Shown here: positions 45,463 through 56,780 of the stretch, in pieces
Layout: each line of letters begins with the position of its first letter
Numbering within the stretch: position 1 is the first letter of the stretch
Source: Armillaria gallica
Lineage: Eukaryota > Basidiomycota > Agaricomycetes > Agaricales > Physalacriaceae
DNA: 64,000 bases
Direction of reading: 5' to 3'
Assembly (NCBI GenBank): GCA_037576215.1
Contig: JBANDB010000004.1
Span: 496,001 to 560,000 of the forward strand
The notes under the pieces: generated by a model
Told to the model about the DNA's origin: nothing
The model's database searches: none
Seen by the model: the letters and a program-made list of their open reading frames with translations, nothing else
Position numbers and translations under genes: made by a program

Positions 45463-45804
45463 TGTTATATCCAGACCCGGGAATAACAGACTAGGCGTCT
45501 AACGATGCACTACCTCGCACTTCGGGTAGATCGATAGAACCGTGACATCTTGTTACAGCGGAGCGGTATACGCAGCAAACTCTCGGCAAGTGATAAGAGT
45601 AAAGTCCGGGGTGTATTAAACTTAGCTTGAAGCTAGGGTACATGGCTGAGAGTGGTGCTACTTATATACGACGTTCGGAAGTTAAAAATAGTTCAATGGG
45701 TAACGGCTTTGATAGAAGTTCTGGGGTGATCTGCTGGAATGTTGGGAATGGTGCCAAGGTGCCGGATAAGATAAGATTAGGTAAAAAGTGAATAAATCGT
45801 AACA
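45463..45804 (-). repeat. 5' LTR of G2
   Basis: 342 bp, carrying the promoter (TATATAA, 45662-45668) and the predicted transcript start near 45634 on the minus strand. Followed directly by the target duplication GTTTC at 45805-45809. Confidence 0.98.
45662..45668 (-). promoter_or_regulatory. TATA box of the G2 LTR promoter
   Basis: TATATAA on the minus strand. The block AGCTTCAAGCTAA (45622-45634) starts 34 bases downstream of the box's first base, where a transcript would be expected to start. The same block is the partner of the primer-binding site, which independently supports this start. Confidence 0.7.
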
Positions 45805-45809
45805 GTTTC

Positions 45810-46430
45810 TGGAGCTTGAAGATCACATGTAAGTCATGTAAAAAGATACACCATTGCAAACATTAAGAGGCAGCAAAATCATCATAGGTACCAGTCCCTC
45901 CTTCAGTTTGGTTCCAGAATCATGTGGCATGAGCTTGAGGACCTTTTACTATTGTTTATGAGAGCTTGACATCTGAGACTGTATACAAAAACTGACAGTG
46001 CCTAATGGGAATTCAGAAAAATGCAAGGAGTGAGTGAGTACCCAATAAACTAAGTGACTTGCATCTTGTTCCCTTTATGCCTGTCCTCTGAAGGCCATAA
46101 TATGGGATTGTATATATAGCATATACTTGTGCTGCAAGGAAAAGCAATAGGCTCTGTTTAAATAAGAGAGATCTTGCAGGAGGCTGAGATTTTGTTAAGA
46201 AGATATTGATGATGAGAATAACCATAAAGTTTACGATTGGATAACATGCTCACATTGAAGGCTGAGTGAGCACTGAGGCCTGAGGCCTGGAGGTACTGAG
46301 CATTAGAAATGATCACCCACTTATCAGATGATCACTATTTGTAGTAGGTGAATCAACGCAAGAAGTCCATGTTTTCAATAGATTGAGACACTGAAGCGTA
46401 AGGAGCCTGGGAGAGATGCAAGCAGCACAA
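45810..46430. other. flank between G2 and R2b, no gene
   Basis: Continuous with 37422 before G2 inserted. The last about 120 bases (GGAGCCTGGGAGAGATGCAAGCAGCACA) resemble the spacer between the kinase-like gene and F2 (near 16800-16860). Confidence 0.4.
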
Positions 46431-48064
46431 TGATGAGCCTAGACTTCCATGGCAACAGCAACACCAACTCAGAATGAGATTGGGCGAGTTAACATAGTAG
46501 CATGGCAATCAAGGCAATTCTGTGTGCAAGTGGGTTTGAGGCACCTTCATGCAGTAAATCAATTTCTCTATATGCAAGTATACACTGCGACTTTAAGTCT
46601 GTGAAGTAGTACTGCTTGGTAGTCGAGTACTAGATGCTATGGCTTTAAGCTGGTAGGGATCTCTCAAAATGAGAGGGGACGGAAATGGGTATGATGTGAA
46701 TACCATGAATCCATATGAGAAAATGTGAGCTGAGACTAGAAAACATCGCTTGATGGTAATCCTAGTGGGGTGAATGATGGAAGATAGACTAGACAGTCAG
46801 CAATAGTCTAGGAGTGAGCACGGCGATGAGAAAATGTGGAACTATGAAAACTGGTGGTGATACTGATCCTATACAAGGCAATGGTGCTGAAGTCGATGTT
46901 GAAACTGGTCTGGTACTGAAACAATCCTATCAAACTAACCTTTAAGTCCACTCAAGGGACTGATACTATATGAAAACTTGCTGAAACTGGTCCTATACTG
47001 ATTCTAAGTCTACCCAGAGACTACCCAAGTGGGCAACCATAATGATGGTGAAAGAGAAACTATAAAAACTCCAATGTGTGAAAGTGAAATAATGACAGCT
47101 TAATAAAAGATAATGGGGGCAAGGTATGGCATGGTGATCATGTATTGGCACAATATGAGTATGTACCAATAGTGTTAAGAGTGAAGAGTGAGTGTCAAAG
47201 AACTCTTCACAGTTGAAAACCATGGAATAACTCTGGTGAGTTTACGAGTTGACATGCAATAAAGAGTATGCTGGGGTTCATGGTATATTGCTGTAGAATG
47301 GTGAATAAATGTGGTTTACTGGTGATAGACTAGTGCATGACGATAATTGACATAGACTGGGGTCAACTGGAGATGAACTAACTCTAAATGACGTTCTCTA
47401 GCTAACTTTTATACTACAAGTACAAATTTATAAATAGTGTAAATATGAGAGACTTAGTAAGGCAGTAAGGCCTTGGTTTTGTAAAAACTGTAGGGAACAT
47501 ATGGTCCTTTGTCTTTTAAAGTAACAGCAACTTGTCGACGTTGCTGTGTATGGATGAGAACTGTATGGGGTCATTGAGCGATGCATGGATTGTTAGGTGC
47601 TGTTTAGCTGCAGATTACTGAGCTGCAGTGGTCATGCCAAAGAGTATGCATGGGGCAATGTTTTCTAGAGAGCTTGGCATTGTAACAGCATTAGGCATTA
47701 GTAAAACACAGTCTGTAGTTGCCATAGCTGTAATTGTCATAGCTGGGAGGGTACTCACATCTATCACATCATTTTCATTAAGTGATCAATGGGTGCATCA
47801 ACTAGGTGCTTCTGAGTGATGCGACAATTCCATATTAGGATGATGGTTGATCAAGGGTGCTTTGCCATGATGTGATATGGCAATTATGATATGTAACAAG
47901 ATGGGATGGATAACAAAGCACGTGAGGAGTGGTTACCATAGGATGAAAGTGGTATTGCCATGTGTGCAATCATTGGTTTACTGAAAGTCCATTGAAGGGA
48001 CAGTAGAATTAAATAGTAGGATAAATCTGCAAATTCTGAGTGTACAGAGCCTGGAGGCTCATCA
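46431..48064. mobile_element. R2b: second copy of the TGATGAGCCT terminal-repeat element, 1634 bp
   Basis: Starts TGATGAGCCT and ends AGGCTCATCA, with target duplication ACAA at 46427-46430 and 48065-48068. Opposite orientation to R2a; shared blocks include GAGCCTAGACTTCCAT near one end and GAGTGTACAGAGCCTGGAGG at the other. No coding frame. It interrupts sequence homologous to the kinase/F2 intergenic spacer. Confidence 0.8.
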
Positions 48065-48320
48065 ACAATTGGACTGATAATGTCACTTTTTACACTTTAG
48101 GGCAGGAGTTTTTGTCTTTTGATCATTCCCCACCAATCTATCTCTCAAGGATACCGATAGCAATCAATGTGACAAGTATTTGGTCATGAAATGCAATGAC
48201 GCATTGATAATTGGACATTCTGGTCCAGCACATTCTTTGACTCCTCTCAGCCCTGTCCATTTTCCTTCTTATGCCACCTCTTGTTGAATATGGTATGTTT
48301 GTTTTTGTCTCTTGGCACAC
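48065..48320 (+). repeat. duplicate of the F2 upstream region
   Basis: TCACTTTTTACACTTTAGGG, CATTCCCCACCAAT, CATTCTTTGACTCC and GGTATGTTTGTTTTTGTCTC match, in order, 16874-17055. Nearly every difference removes a CpG present at 16.9 kb. Marks F4 as a segmental duplicate of F2. Confidence 0.75.
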
Positions 48321-48789
48321 CAACTGACAAAATATGCATCATTAATCAGTCAAAAAATGGACTGGAAGATGACCACCATGTTCCAGCAGCTTATTGAACC
48401 ATGCTGTCTCTAGGAGGAAGGCTGATGAAGAAGATATTGATGACTTTAAAATTATTACAGAGGGTGCAGAAGCAAGTTGGAGTCATAGAAGATGGTGGAA
48501 GAGTATGAAGAGAAGAGCAAGGTGTTGGCACCATCAAAGGACAATCTCTGTAGATCATCTGGACTCGGACTGTTGATCAAGAGGCATGCAAGTCTCATGC
48601 ATGCATATGTGTTCAGGTCCCACCTCTCCCTGCATACTGCCTGCCCTTTAAAGTTAAAGACACTGCATGAAATCCCACATTTTCTAGTTGAGGTGCTCTC
48701 TCATTCCTCCCACAAATGTTACTGTCTGCACTTGCCTTGCTCTCCCACATTTTCTCTCTGCAGCGTAAGCCATGTTGTATGGTGACCTT
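48321..48789. other. unassigned, CpG-poor
   Basis: Sits between the duplicated F upstream block and the F4 coding remnant. No gene or terminal repeat recognised. Confidence 0.3.
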
Positions 48790-49300
48790 GACATGCAGGA
48801 TGTTCCTTCTATTACACATGCTCTCTGTGCACTTGCATGACCAACATCATAGGCTCAAGCATATCTTTACACCATGTACTTGCCCAAACAGATTAACACT
48901 CCCTTTCATCTCCACATCCTGCACCACCATTCTGCCTTAGGTCTCTGTCACATATACTTTGGTGACACATATCATGCTGGGCAGGCCAAGGCTGAGCTTT
49001 TCACATGGCTTGATGGTGAGACTAACATTGTCTCCCTCCAATTTCCATCACTCCTCAACAACGATAATGACTCTCCTCCATGTATGCCACTTCCCACCAC
49101 CCCTACATGCAATCGACTTCTTTTTATGCCAAGCTGACCCCATACCTCCATTATCCCTATTTTTGCCTGTTCCCATGCCAACTCAGGCCATGTTTACACA
49201 TACAGCTGACACTGTTCTTAAAAATTATGACCTTCCATATCATATCACCCTTGTCATGCTGTTACATCCTTTAATTGAAGCATCTATCACCATGCATCAA
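48790..49300 (+). pseudogene. F4a: 5' half of a decayed F-family gene
   Basis: Reads TWLDGETNIVSLQFPSLL, a Pro-rich patch and, near 49200, a degraded TADTVLKNY (F3: TDTLLPNLT), up to IEASITM (F3: IDVSITISTP). Homology to F3 then stops at about 49300 and resumes at about 53346, so about 4 kb was inserted here. Stops and frame shifts throughout. Confidence 0.6.
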
Positions 49301-52300
49301 ATTCAATTGACCCAGCCTTGCATCAGCCCTTCTTGGAACAAGAATAACTACAACAAGAACTGCCCTCTTCCCTAGCCAGCATCATCCAATAACCCTCACT
49401 ACCTCCGCTACTCGAAGGGTCCCACTGACTCTTGAAATCTCTCCTCACGAGTCTTTTCTATCTGTTCCATAGTCTAAAACCAGTTTGACAGCAGTATCGT
49501 CAACAGTGTGTCTTTGCAGTCAGAGCAGTCATAGGCTACAGTTCTGCGATAGACACACAATTTTGTGATGAAATTGCATCTCACTTTCTTCGCAGTTCTT
49601 GGATGCTTGTGTTCCATAGTAATCAATGGCTCTTGTATTGCACCAGGCATGTCACATTGGCTAAATCGTCTGCCTGATTGTTTGTAGTATCCTGAGACCT
49701 GTGTTCCTTTGCAGTCATAGGCTCTGACACTGCAACAGGCATGCTATTTCTGTACAAAACACATGCTTGCTTCCTCAAAGTCTGAGACCTACATTTTGTT
49801 GCAGTCATAGGCCTGTGCACCTTTACAGGCATGCTGTTTCTTCACCCAAACAGTGACCTAGGCTATAGAGTGCTTGGTATCTGTGTTCCCTCACCATTGT
49901 TTGTGTTCTGTGCTATGATTTGGTGGTTGTGGCTCCCATCTCCTTGCTTTGTATGCCTGCCAGTTGGATGGTCCATGTGTATATATGTCTCGCCCTGTCT
50001 CAGATTCAGTAAGGGCATGACCTCATCACTCTTGTAACACAACATTATTGCTCAGAATTATATTAATTCCTTGTTCTGTGGTTGCATCACTGTTCCCAGA
50101 AATTTTCATTGCGATATAACAAAGACTGAAGTCAATGTCTTTTGTAACTCACTTCCATTTATATCTCTTGGCAGTGGCCACACTAAAAAGTGTTCATGCC
50201 CTTATAACATCCTCAGGTCAGTGGAGCCTGAGTGCTGTTGGTCCTGTGTGGTCAATGTCTGTGCTGTTACTATCATCATGATGTGGAGGATAAGTTCAAG
50301 TCCTCTTATATTTCAGTGGTTCCCAACTAGTAGCAAGCGCTGCCATCTGAGTTTTGTCACAATGTTTTCTGCATTGTGTCCACCTTCTTTTCATTTCTGA
50401 GTCCTATGAATATAGGATACTCGGTTATTATGCAGGTGAAACTACCTCATGGGAATTTTGCATCAGCCAACATGGCATTTGCCATCCCACTCACCTGGCA
50501 CCTCCATGGGAATTTTTAGCCATTGTCCATCATTTTTGTCATGTGGCTTTGTGTCTTCTGACTTTGGGCCCTTTTACCTTCATACTATCTTTGCTCCCCT
50601 TGCTCTAATTGCTTCCCTCATCTTCTGGCATTTTCCTTGTCTTTGACTTGCCTTGATAATGTCCTTTCATTCTTATCTAACTGACATCTTTATTTGGTTA
50701 TTGGTTTTATTGGGTGCACCTGTCCTCAACTTGTCTAATTTGCTTTTCATCCACTTTTTGTGCTGGCATTCATTCTCTTCCATAATGTATACAAGCTTCT
50801 GTTTGAAGGACTTTGTCCCCCTTTGGTTGTGAGTACTGTGTTTGACAATTGCGCACTTAGCACTTCCTAAGTACACCTATTGGTCAGTTAGATCTATTGC
50901 TCAATATTTTGCCAACCCTCCTTTTATGCAACTCGCTTACCCTCTGATGGTGTTGCCCATCATGGACAGAAAGTCCAGCTCTGTCATGACATATCAAGGG
51001 ATGATACACCAAATGACACTTCTGGATTGAGATTTCTGCCAATATAATCACTTTCTCAATGAGAACAGGTAAATTTGCTTTCTATGCACCATATTCTGTA
51101 TGTCACTTGTTCAATTATCACTTCATTTTACTCACTCCATACACTCTCAGGTATCAGGGAAGTTCTCTATGAACCTAATGAACTTGTTCAGTTCACATCA
51201 TTTCTGATCATTTGAACAATGATTTCTATGACTACACAGAGTTCTACCTCAGATGTTGTGCAAGAGTGGATGTGGGAGCTCTTAGGTGTGTGAAATCATT
51301 GTAGTTGACTACTGTGACTAATAATAGCTTCATATAGGCATCATCTCTCTTTTCAGCCATCAACAATACAAAATCATGGGTGTTAGTTACAATGACTGAC
51401 TTGGGCATCAGGTTCAGCTGTCCTCTTGATCCTATCACAAAGTCCATCTCTCACCATATACATGCCCCTCGTTTTCATTTTCTCACTATCCATGTCTAGT
51501 ACAAATAAGGCTTGCAGCCTAACTGTTGGCACTGGGGGGTGACATGTTCCATCTCTCCCTGTTATGCACATTATTGTCTAGAAGAAAATGTATGACTGTA
51601 TAGCAACTGCCAAGATGTGGAACCCAGAATTTTGGATGGTGTTCTCCAGCTCAACATGACTTCTTATGGTGGGAGTGGCAGAGTCAAATCCTCTGAAATC
51701 TTGACAGATGATACTCTTGCCTATATCTCTGTTTGGCATGTATTTGAGTCTACAGCTAAGGTCTGAAAGAAAAAAATTTCTACTGTAAGTTGCATCTCAA
51801 CTTGATATTGTGTAGCTCTGACCAATTCCTCAGTGAGTGACACACCGGAGACCAACATCAAAATTGTCAACAACTCTCACTGGGATAAACAACTAATCAG
51901 GTTAGTAGTGTGTTAGAATATGCAGATTATCAATCAAAATATATATTTTGGCGACTTCACTTGTAGTTCTGACACTGTTTGTACATCTAACAACCTCAAT
52001 CTTTGGTTGAATCATACCTTCAGGCTCAAATTTTCCATTTGAACATCACTAAAAGCTAACTATGATAGTGGTTTGCCAATAATCCGTTCAATCCCAGTTC
52101 TGAAGAAGTGTCAGTCTTTGGCATTCTTTCCTTTGTTCCTGCCACCATTTCTGGTCCTTTTCTAGTACCTCATCCTTCAACTTCTGCAAACTAACATTCA
52201 TCCCACTTGCCAGACACCAGTTTCTTCATCTTGTGCTCAAATTTAGCCTACAGTGTGTGAAAAGTTAGAACCACGTACTGAAAAGCCAACACAGACAACA

Positions 52301-53345
52301 AACCTATAGTTTTACTATAGTCCCATTCTTCATGCTTCTCATTGCTTAGGAGATGCTAATACACTTCAGCATGAGTTGGACCGCTGTTGATGAAGTCAGA
52401 ATATGCCAGGTAGGTACCCTTGTCAGAGACGAGCAACATGGAGCAGAATATATTGTCTGCACCAAGGACTATCGTCAATAAGTAGATTAGGACCAGCAAA
52501 TGTACCTTGGGTCATCTTTATTCCTTGTATGGATCCCCAAGATTTGTTCAATGAGATTTAATTATGTTGAAGAACTGGCTGTGGGTCTGGTAAAAAAATG
52601 AACCTTTGTGTCCAGTAATGATGAAAGCCCACAGGAAGAGTCAGAGAGACTGGTGTCAGCATCAGGGAATGGAAAGGTTGGGCTGCAGAGTAGAAGCTAT
52701 TAAGTTATAATCAAGCAGTGATCAATACATAAACAGGATTAAGCTTGCTGCATCCTTCTTTGTCTCATACAATACATCAGTGTAATGGTGTCAGTGACTG
52801 TATCTACTATAGCCAAGACACCTCCTCTGTTCGCTCACAAAAGACTTCTCCTGACCACCAATGTCTCTTTGAAAGCTGCTATGGGTGATGTCATGGCCAA
52901 GGTTGTTGAAAAAAATCCCCAAGGTCTGACATGTAGACTTAGGCTGCATCTTATTGTAGTATTCACAGAACTAGGGTTCAACTACCTGAGTTCTATGTGC
53001 TGAGACAGAAGATCACAATAAGATATGCTACTGAAATAGGACTTGGGTATGCCACATGAATGTGGTGGCCCTCAAATGCTGATATTCTTATCATGTGCTC
53101 CCACAGGTTTTGTTGTTATACAACTTCTACTCCAGATCAATGATGTTGGCAAGATGCATTTCTCTCTCTTCCACCTATGTCTTTACCAACATATCCCATG
53201 AGGTGTCTCTACTCTGCAAGACGTACATAACCATGTGATCAAAATGGTACAAGCCTTCATGGCCACAGCATATGGCTTGCCATGTCAGGGCTGTGGACCC
53301 GGCCATTCCTGATTGGGACCTTGCACCAGTAATAACACCAACAAC
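49301..53345. other. about 4-kb insert inside F4, origin unknown
   Basis: Interrupts F4 between the codons for ITIS and the following AGFHPT-like segment. No long ORF, LTR pair or terminal inverted repeat was found. Within it, 49550-49880 holds about three degenerate copies of a unit of roughly 100 bases (TTGCAGTCATAGGC..ACAGGCATGCT). At its right end the minus strand (53175-53345) reads GSTALTWQAICCGHEG, reminiscent of an ankyrin repeat, too short to be sure. Confidence 0.4.
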
Positions 53346-54110
53346 ATATCTCTGCTCATGTATGCCAGTTTTCATCCTACAAGCACCCTCAAGTCCTTCT
53401 CTTCATCCGTCAGCCATCTCAATCTTGTTTTCAAGTCAGTAGGAAAAGATACTAAAGAAAACACTTTCCAGTGCTATCATCCTACACCATAGTATTGAAG
53501 AACTCGAAACAGAAGCCAAGGCTGGCAAATAGTACTGGTGTTTTATTTTTCTACATTTCAAGTCTCTTTGTGTCCTTGTCATGCATAAGCCAGGGACAGG
53601 ACAAGTGGAAACAGTGAAGGAGCAGCTCAACAATAGATCCCCCCTCCTAAAGTGAGCATGGACATGGTCGACGTCACCCACCATTACCCCTCCATGGTGG
53701 TCAGCAAATGAGTTCATGCAGCCTGTCTAGCCAACATGTGCCCTGCTGTCGAACACATCATCTTCCCAAATGGAGAACAGTAGTGCCGTCTATCTCCCTC
53801 TCTCCCTCACTCCTGTTCCTCACCATGTCTCCCATTTAGCGATCTCTCTGTGAAGACTGATCGCAATGTTGTTCCTCCTCTGCCACCTCCCAGGATGGTC
53901 ATCCCTCTGATAGAGCAGAAATTCATGAAGAGAGAGCAGTGTTTTGATCTCAACAAAAGTGACAATGACAATGATGATGACTCCCAGTTCTTCAAACCTA
54001 GTGTGCTCAGGCAAAGTATTTTGCTGCAATGCTGTTAAGAACAGGTTGAGGTTGATATTCAAGAAGCTGGAAGGATGGTGATGGTGCTAGTCCAGGCATA
54101 GGTACACATC
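53346..54110 (+). pseudogene. F4b: 3' half of the decayed F-family gene
   Basis: Resumes with YASFHPTSTLKSF (F3: YAGFHPTTILESL), then a degraded KSVGKDTKENTF, IEELETEAKAGK and CVLVMHKPGTGQVETVKEQL (F3: VLIMRKPGTAQVKTAKEDL), ending with DRNVVPPLPPPRMV, LIEQKFMKREQCFDL, an Asp/Asn run and GRMVMVLV. Multiple stops. CpG of F2/F3 is mostly replaced by TpG or CpA. Confidence 0.65.
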
Positions 54111-54260
54111 CTTTCTACCATTCTCACTATTCAAGGTCCTTATTTTACTTTGTAGATCCTTTGCCATTGCCATCATTTGGATCCCGATTCATATATCTAT
54201 CCTTATCTATATTTATCCTTACTTTCAATCTCTGACTCATGGATGGGCACATAGAATTCT
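54100..54260 (+). repeat. F-family conserved 3' flank (F4 copy)
   Basis: GGTACACATCCTTTCTACC, TTTACTTTGTAGATCC, ATCCCGATTCATATATCTAT and GACTCATGGATGGGCAC, same order as after F2 and F3. Confidence 0.7.
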
Positions 54261-55302
54261 GCATTATCCACATGCATGAGTGCATTAGCTTGCGTTCTCG
54301 CACCTGTGTTTGCATTTGCATTCATATACATGTGTTTCCATAAATAGCAGTTGCATGAGTTGAAATGTGTTTGCGTTTGTATGTGTGACATCATCTGCAT
54401 GCATGACACAATATGTCTTTTCTCTCAGATTCCTATCCTCATCTTTAAAAAGTTTTCTATACCAATAGGATGCATTTTATAGATTATGTCACTGAAATTA
54501 CTAAGTCCTGCATATTAGTACAGTACATACTACAGCTATTAAGTACAGCATGCCACAATCCAACATTGATAGAGAATGGGAACCCCATATCATGTACCAT
54601 ATTACTTCTAGCTTAGAAAAAAGTCTCTAAGGTTATTTTATATCATTGAGATACTTGAAAAAGTATCAACTCCAGCTTTATAATTTTTCATGTTCTTAAA
54701 CTTGGCAATCCAGTTTGAATCAATTCAGAATGATATTTTCTTTGTATTGACAAAACTTTGAAGGATTTTAAAGTCATGCAGAAGCACCTATATCTGAAGC
54801 AATCATACTTAGACTATACATGCTCTCATGATCAAGCTGATTTGGTGCAAAGAGTGACAAAAAGGAATGGAATATGTTGAAGAGACTCTGTGTGTGCAGG
54901 CTAGAAATGCAACTGTGTCAAAGACACTGATCACACTCACACCCAACACTACACACACAAACCCTTAAAGTTCTTGGGGGGATATTATGCAATAGAAGCA
55001 GATTGAAGCAATACAACTAAACTCTCTGAATATACAATACACACATATAGTGATAGTGCTCATAGGGTATCTAGATCTCTCTAAGTCCAAAGGCTTTTAT
55101 AATAAGAGGGGTGACAGATGTCACCAGGCCTCAAGGCAAGGTGTATTACAATACACAATATGTTGCTACACACCCACAAAACCCTCAATAAGTCTCACGT
55201 GACACACATAGGTGATCACAAAGAACTTAAACACACCCTAAACATGACTTAAAGCTTGCGCTCTAAGCAGAAACCCTTCAAAATATATCCACTCAAGTCA
55301 CA

Positions 55303-55497
55303 GGATTCAAACCTACATGCTCAAGCTTCCAAAACTGATTGTAGACCCACAGGGTTTGAACCTATGCTGATCCACAGATACAATAACCAAATAAACCCCA
55401 TCCAACAAGCTAAAGGGTTTGAACCTGTGCCGCTTGTAACACCACATGTTAAAGAAGGCCTCTGCATGAACACTAACCAGACCAAAGGGTTTGAACC
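55303..55497 (-). repeat. array of tRNA B-box-like motifs
   Basis: On the minus strand GGTTCAAACCC occurs exactly three times (plus-strand 55352-55362, 55415-55425, 55487-55497), with a variant GGTTTGAATCC at 55303-55313, spaced 49-72 bases. The motif is the RNA polymerase III B box of tRNA genes and tRNA-derived SINEs. The intervening sequences do not fold as tRNAs by eye. Confidence 0.5.
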
Positions 55498-56700
55498 TCT
55501 GCTGCCTGTAGCACCATGCATCACAAGAAAACCTCAAAACTCAAGAGCGCATCCACAATGACACAGATTCTCTTATTCTCAGATTAGAGCACAAGTCAAC
55601 CAATCACTCCAACCGTACACAAGTGCCACATTAGCTTTCTATGCCTTGCACACTACTCAAGTCACTCAAATGTTATCAATAAATAGGCTATTCTCTCACT
55701 TGAAGCTACAAACTAATCCTGAAGCTAGAGCACTAAGCTGAGGGCTTTCGCACTCCAACAAGGGGGGTCCAAAACTTGTACTCTATTACTATACTACAGT
55801 ATTTATATACGATGCACTCTACCAATTAATATGACCTTAAATAGTAACTCTTGGCTTGCAGAACTTCCTTTCTTCGGTCCTGTGCATGTCACCATAATCA
55901 TGCCATTGCTTGGCGCTTACTCAGAGCTTCAGCTCAGGGCCAGATCCTGGTCTCTCAGTTGTGCGACATTGGTTAGCCATGCTATCCATGCATACTGACA
56001 TCACCTAGTATCTCCTTGGAGTTGTAGCCTAGTGTGCAACTTGTCTTTATGGTAATAATATCTTCTAGTGATTTTCATGGTCTTCTATATGGTTGTAACA
56101 GTAGGAAATAATTATTTTAGGGTATATTGTAACACAAAAACTGTAATGTTACATGTTATATGATGCTATTTGGTTTAGTTTTAAACTGTGTAACACATGA
56201 AATTCATCAATTTGGTTGCTGCAATAGAAATCACTCCAATCAATGGACTGTGCAACACATTTTGATCTACAGTCTTGATCTGTGACACATATAACAAGTC
56301 TTGCTGAAGGCTGCAACACAATGCAGATAATGAACTAGTGAGATCCCACAAATGTCTATCAAGGATGGTTTGTGCAATACAATTCAAGCCACAATGTTAA
56401 TCTATGCCACATATAGTTAAAATCACTCCTTGTGTGACACAACACTAACCCACTTGTAACAGCAGTGAAGCAATTTGAAGGAATTAATGTTATATGTTGC
56501 ACCAGATAGTTTCACAATTTTAGATGCAACATGTAGTAAAGACTTCATAGAATACTGCAATACTGGACTTCTTAGTCTACTGTGTGTGTAGCAACATGAC
56601 AACTGGTCAGGGGCAAAAAATTAAATAGTCCTGGAAAAACTTCTAGAATGGTTGGAATTCATGAGGGTAATCATTTTTCTGGCAGAAATAAAAAAATACC

Positions 56701-56780
56701 ACACCCAAAAGGGTTTGAACATAATTACACAAATACCATAATTAAAACATAGCACAACTTAACCACTGAGCCACAAAGCC
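56701..56780 (-). repeat. tRNA-like SINE head or tRNA relic
   Basis: Minus strand, 80 bases: GGCTTTG start, perfect A box TGGCTCAGTGG (56763-56773) and B-box core GTTCAAACCC (56711-56720), with tRNA-like A-to-B spacing. The acceptor and T stems no longer pair, so it is not a functional tRNA. A tRNA-derived SINE head in decay is the likeliest reading. Confidence 0.5.

Larger units (their letters stand above)
37428..45804 (-). mobile_element. G2: structurally complete Ty3/gypsy chromovirus, 8377 bp
   Basis: Two 342-bp LTRs with TGTTA..TAACA ends are flanked by a perfect 5-bp target duplication GTTTC (37423-37427 and 45805-45809). On the minus strand the order is 5' LTR, self-priming site, two membrane-protein ORFs, gag, pol (linker, protease, RT, RNase H, integrase, chromodomain), polypurine tract (GAGGGGG, minus strand, just inside the 3' LTR) and 3' LTR. 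The LTRs differ at 11 of 342 positions, so insertion is recent relative to G1. Premature TGA codons and lost catalytic residues show that this copy is inactive. It inserted next to DUF6535 copy 2. Confidence 0.98.

Noticed and set aside
53175..53345. Firm ankyrin-repeat gene call on the minus strand
   Set aside because: Only one weak repeat-like segment, followed by stops; recorded as a hint within the insert entry.
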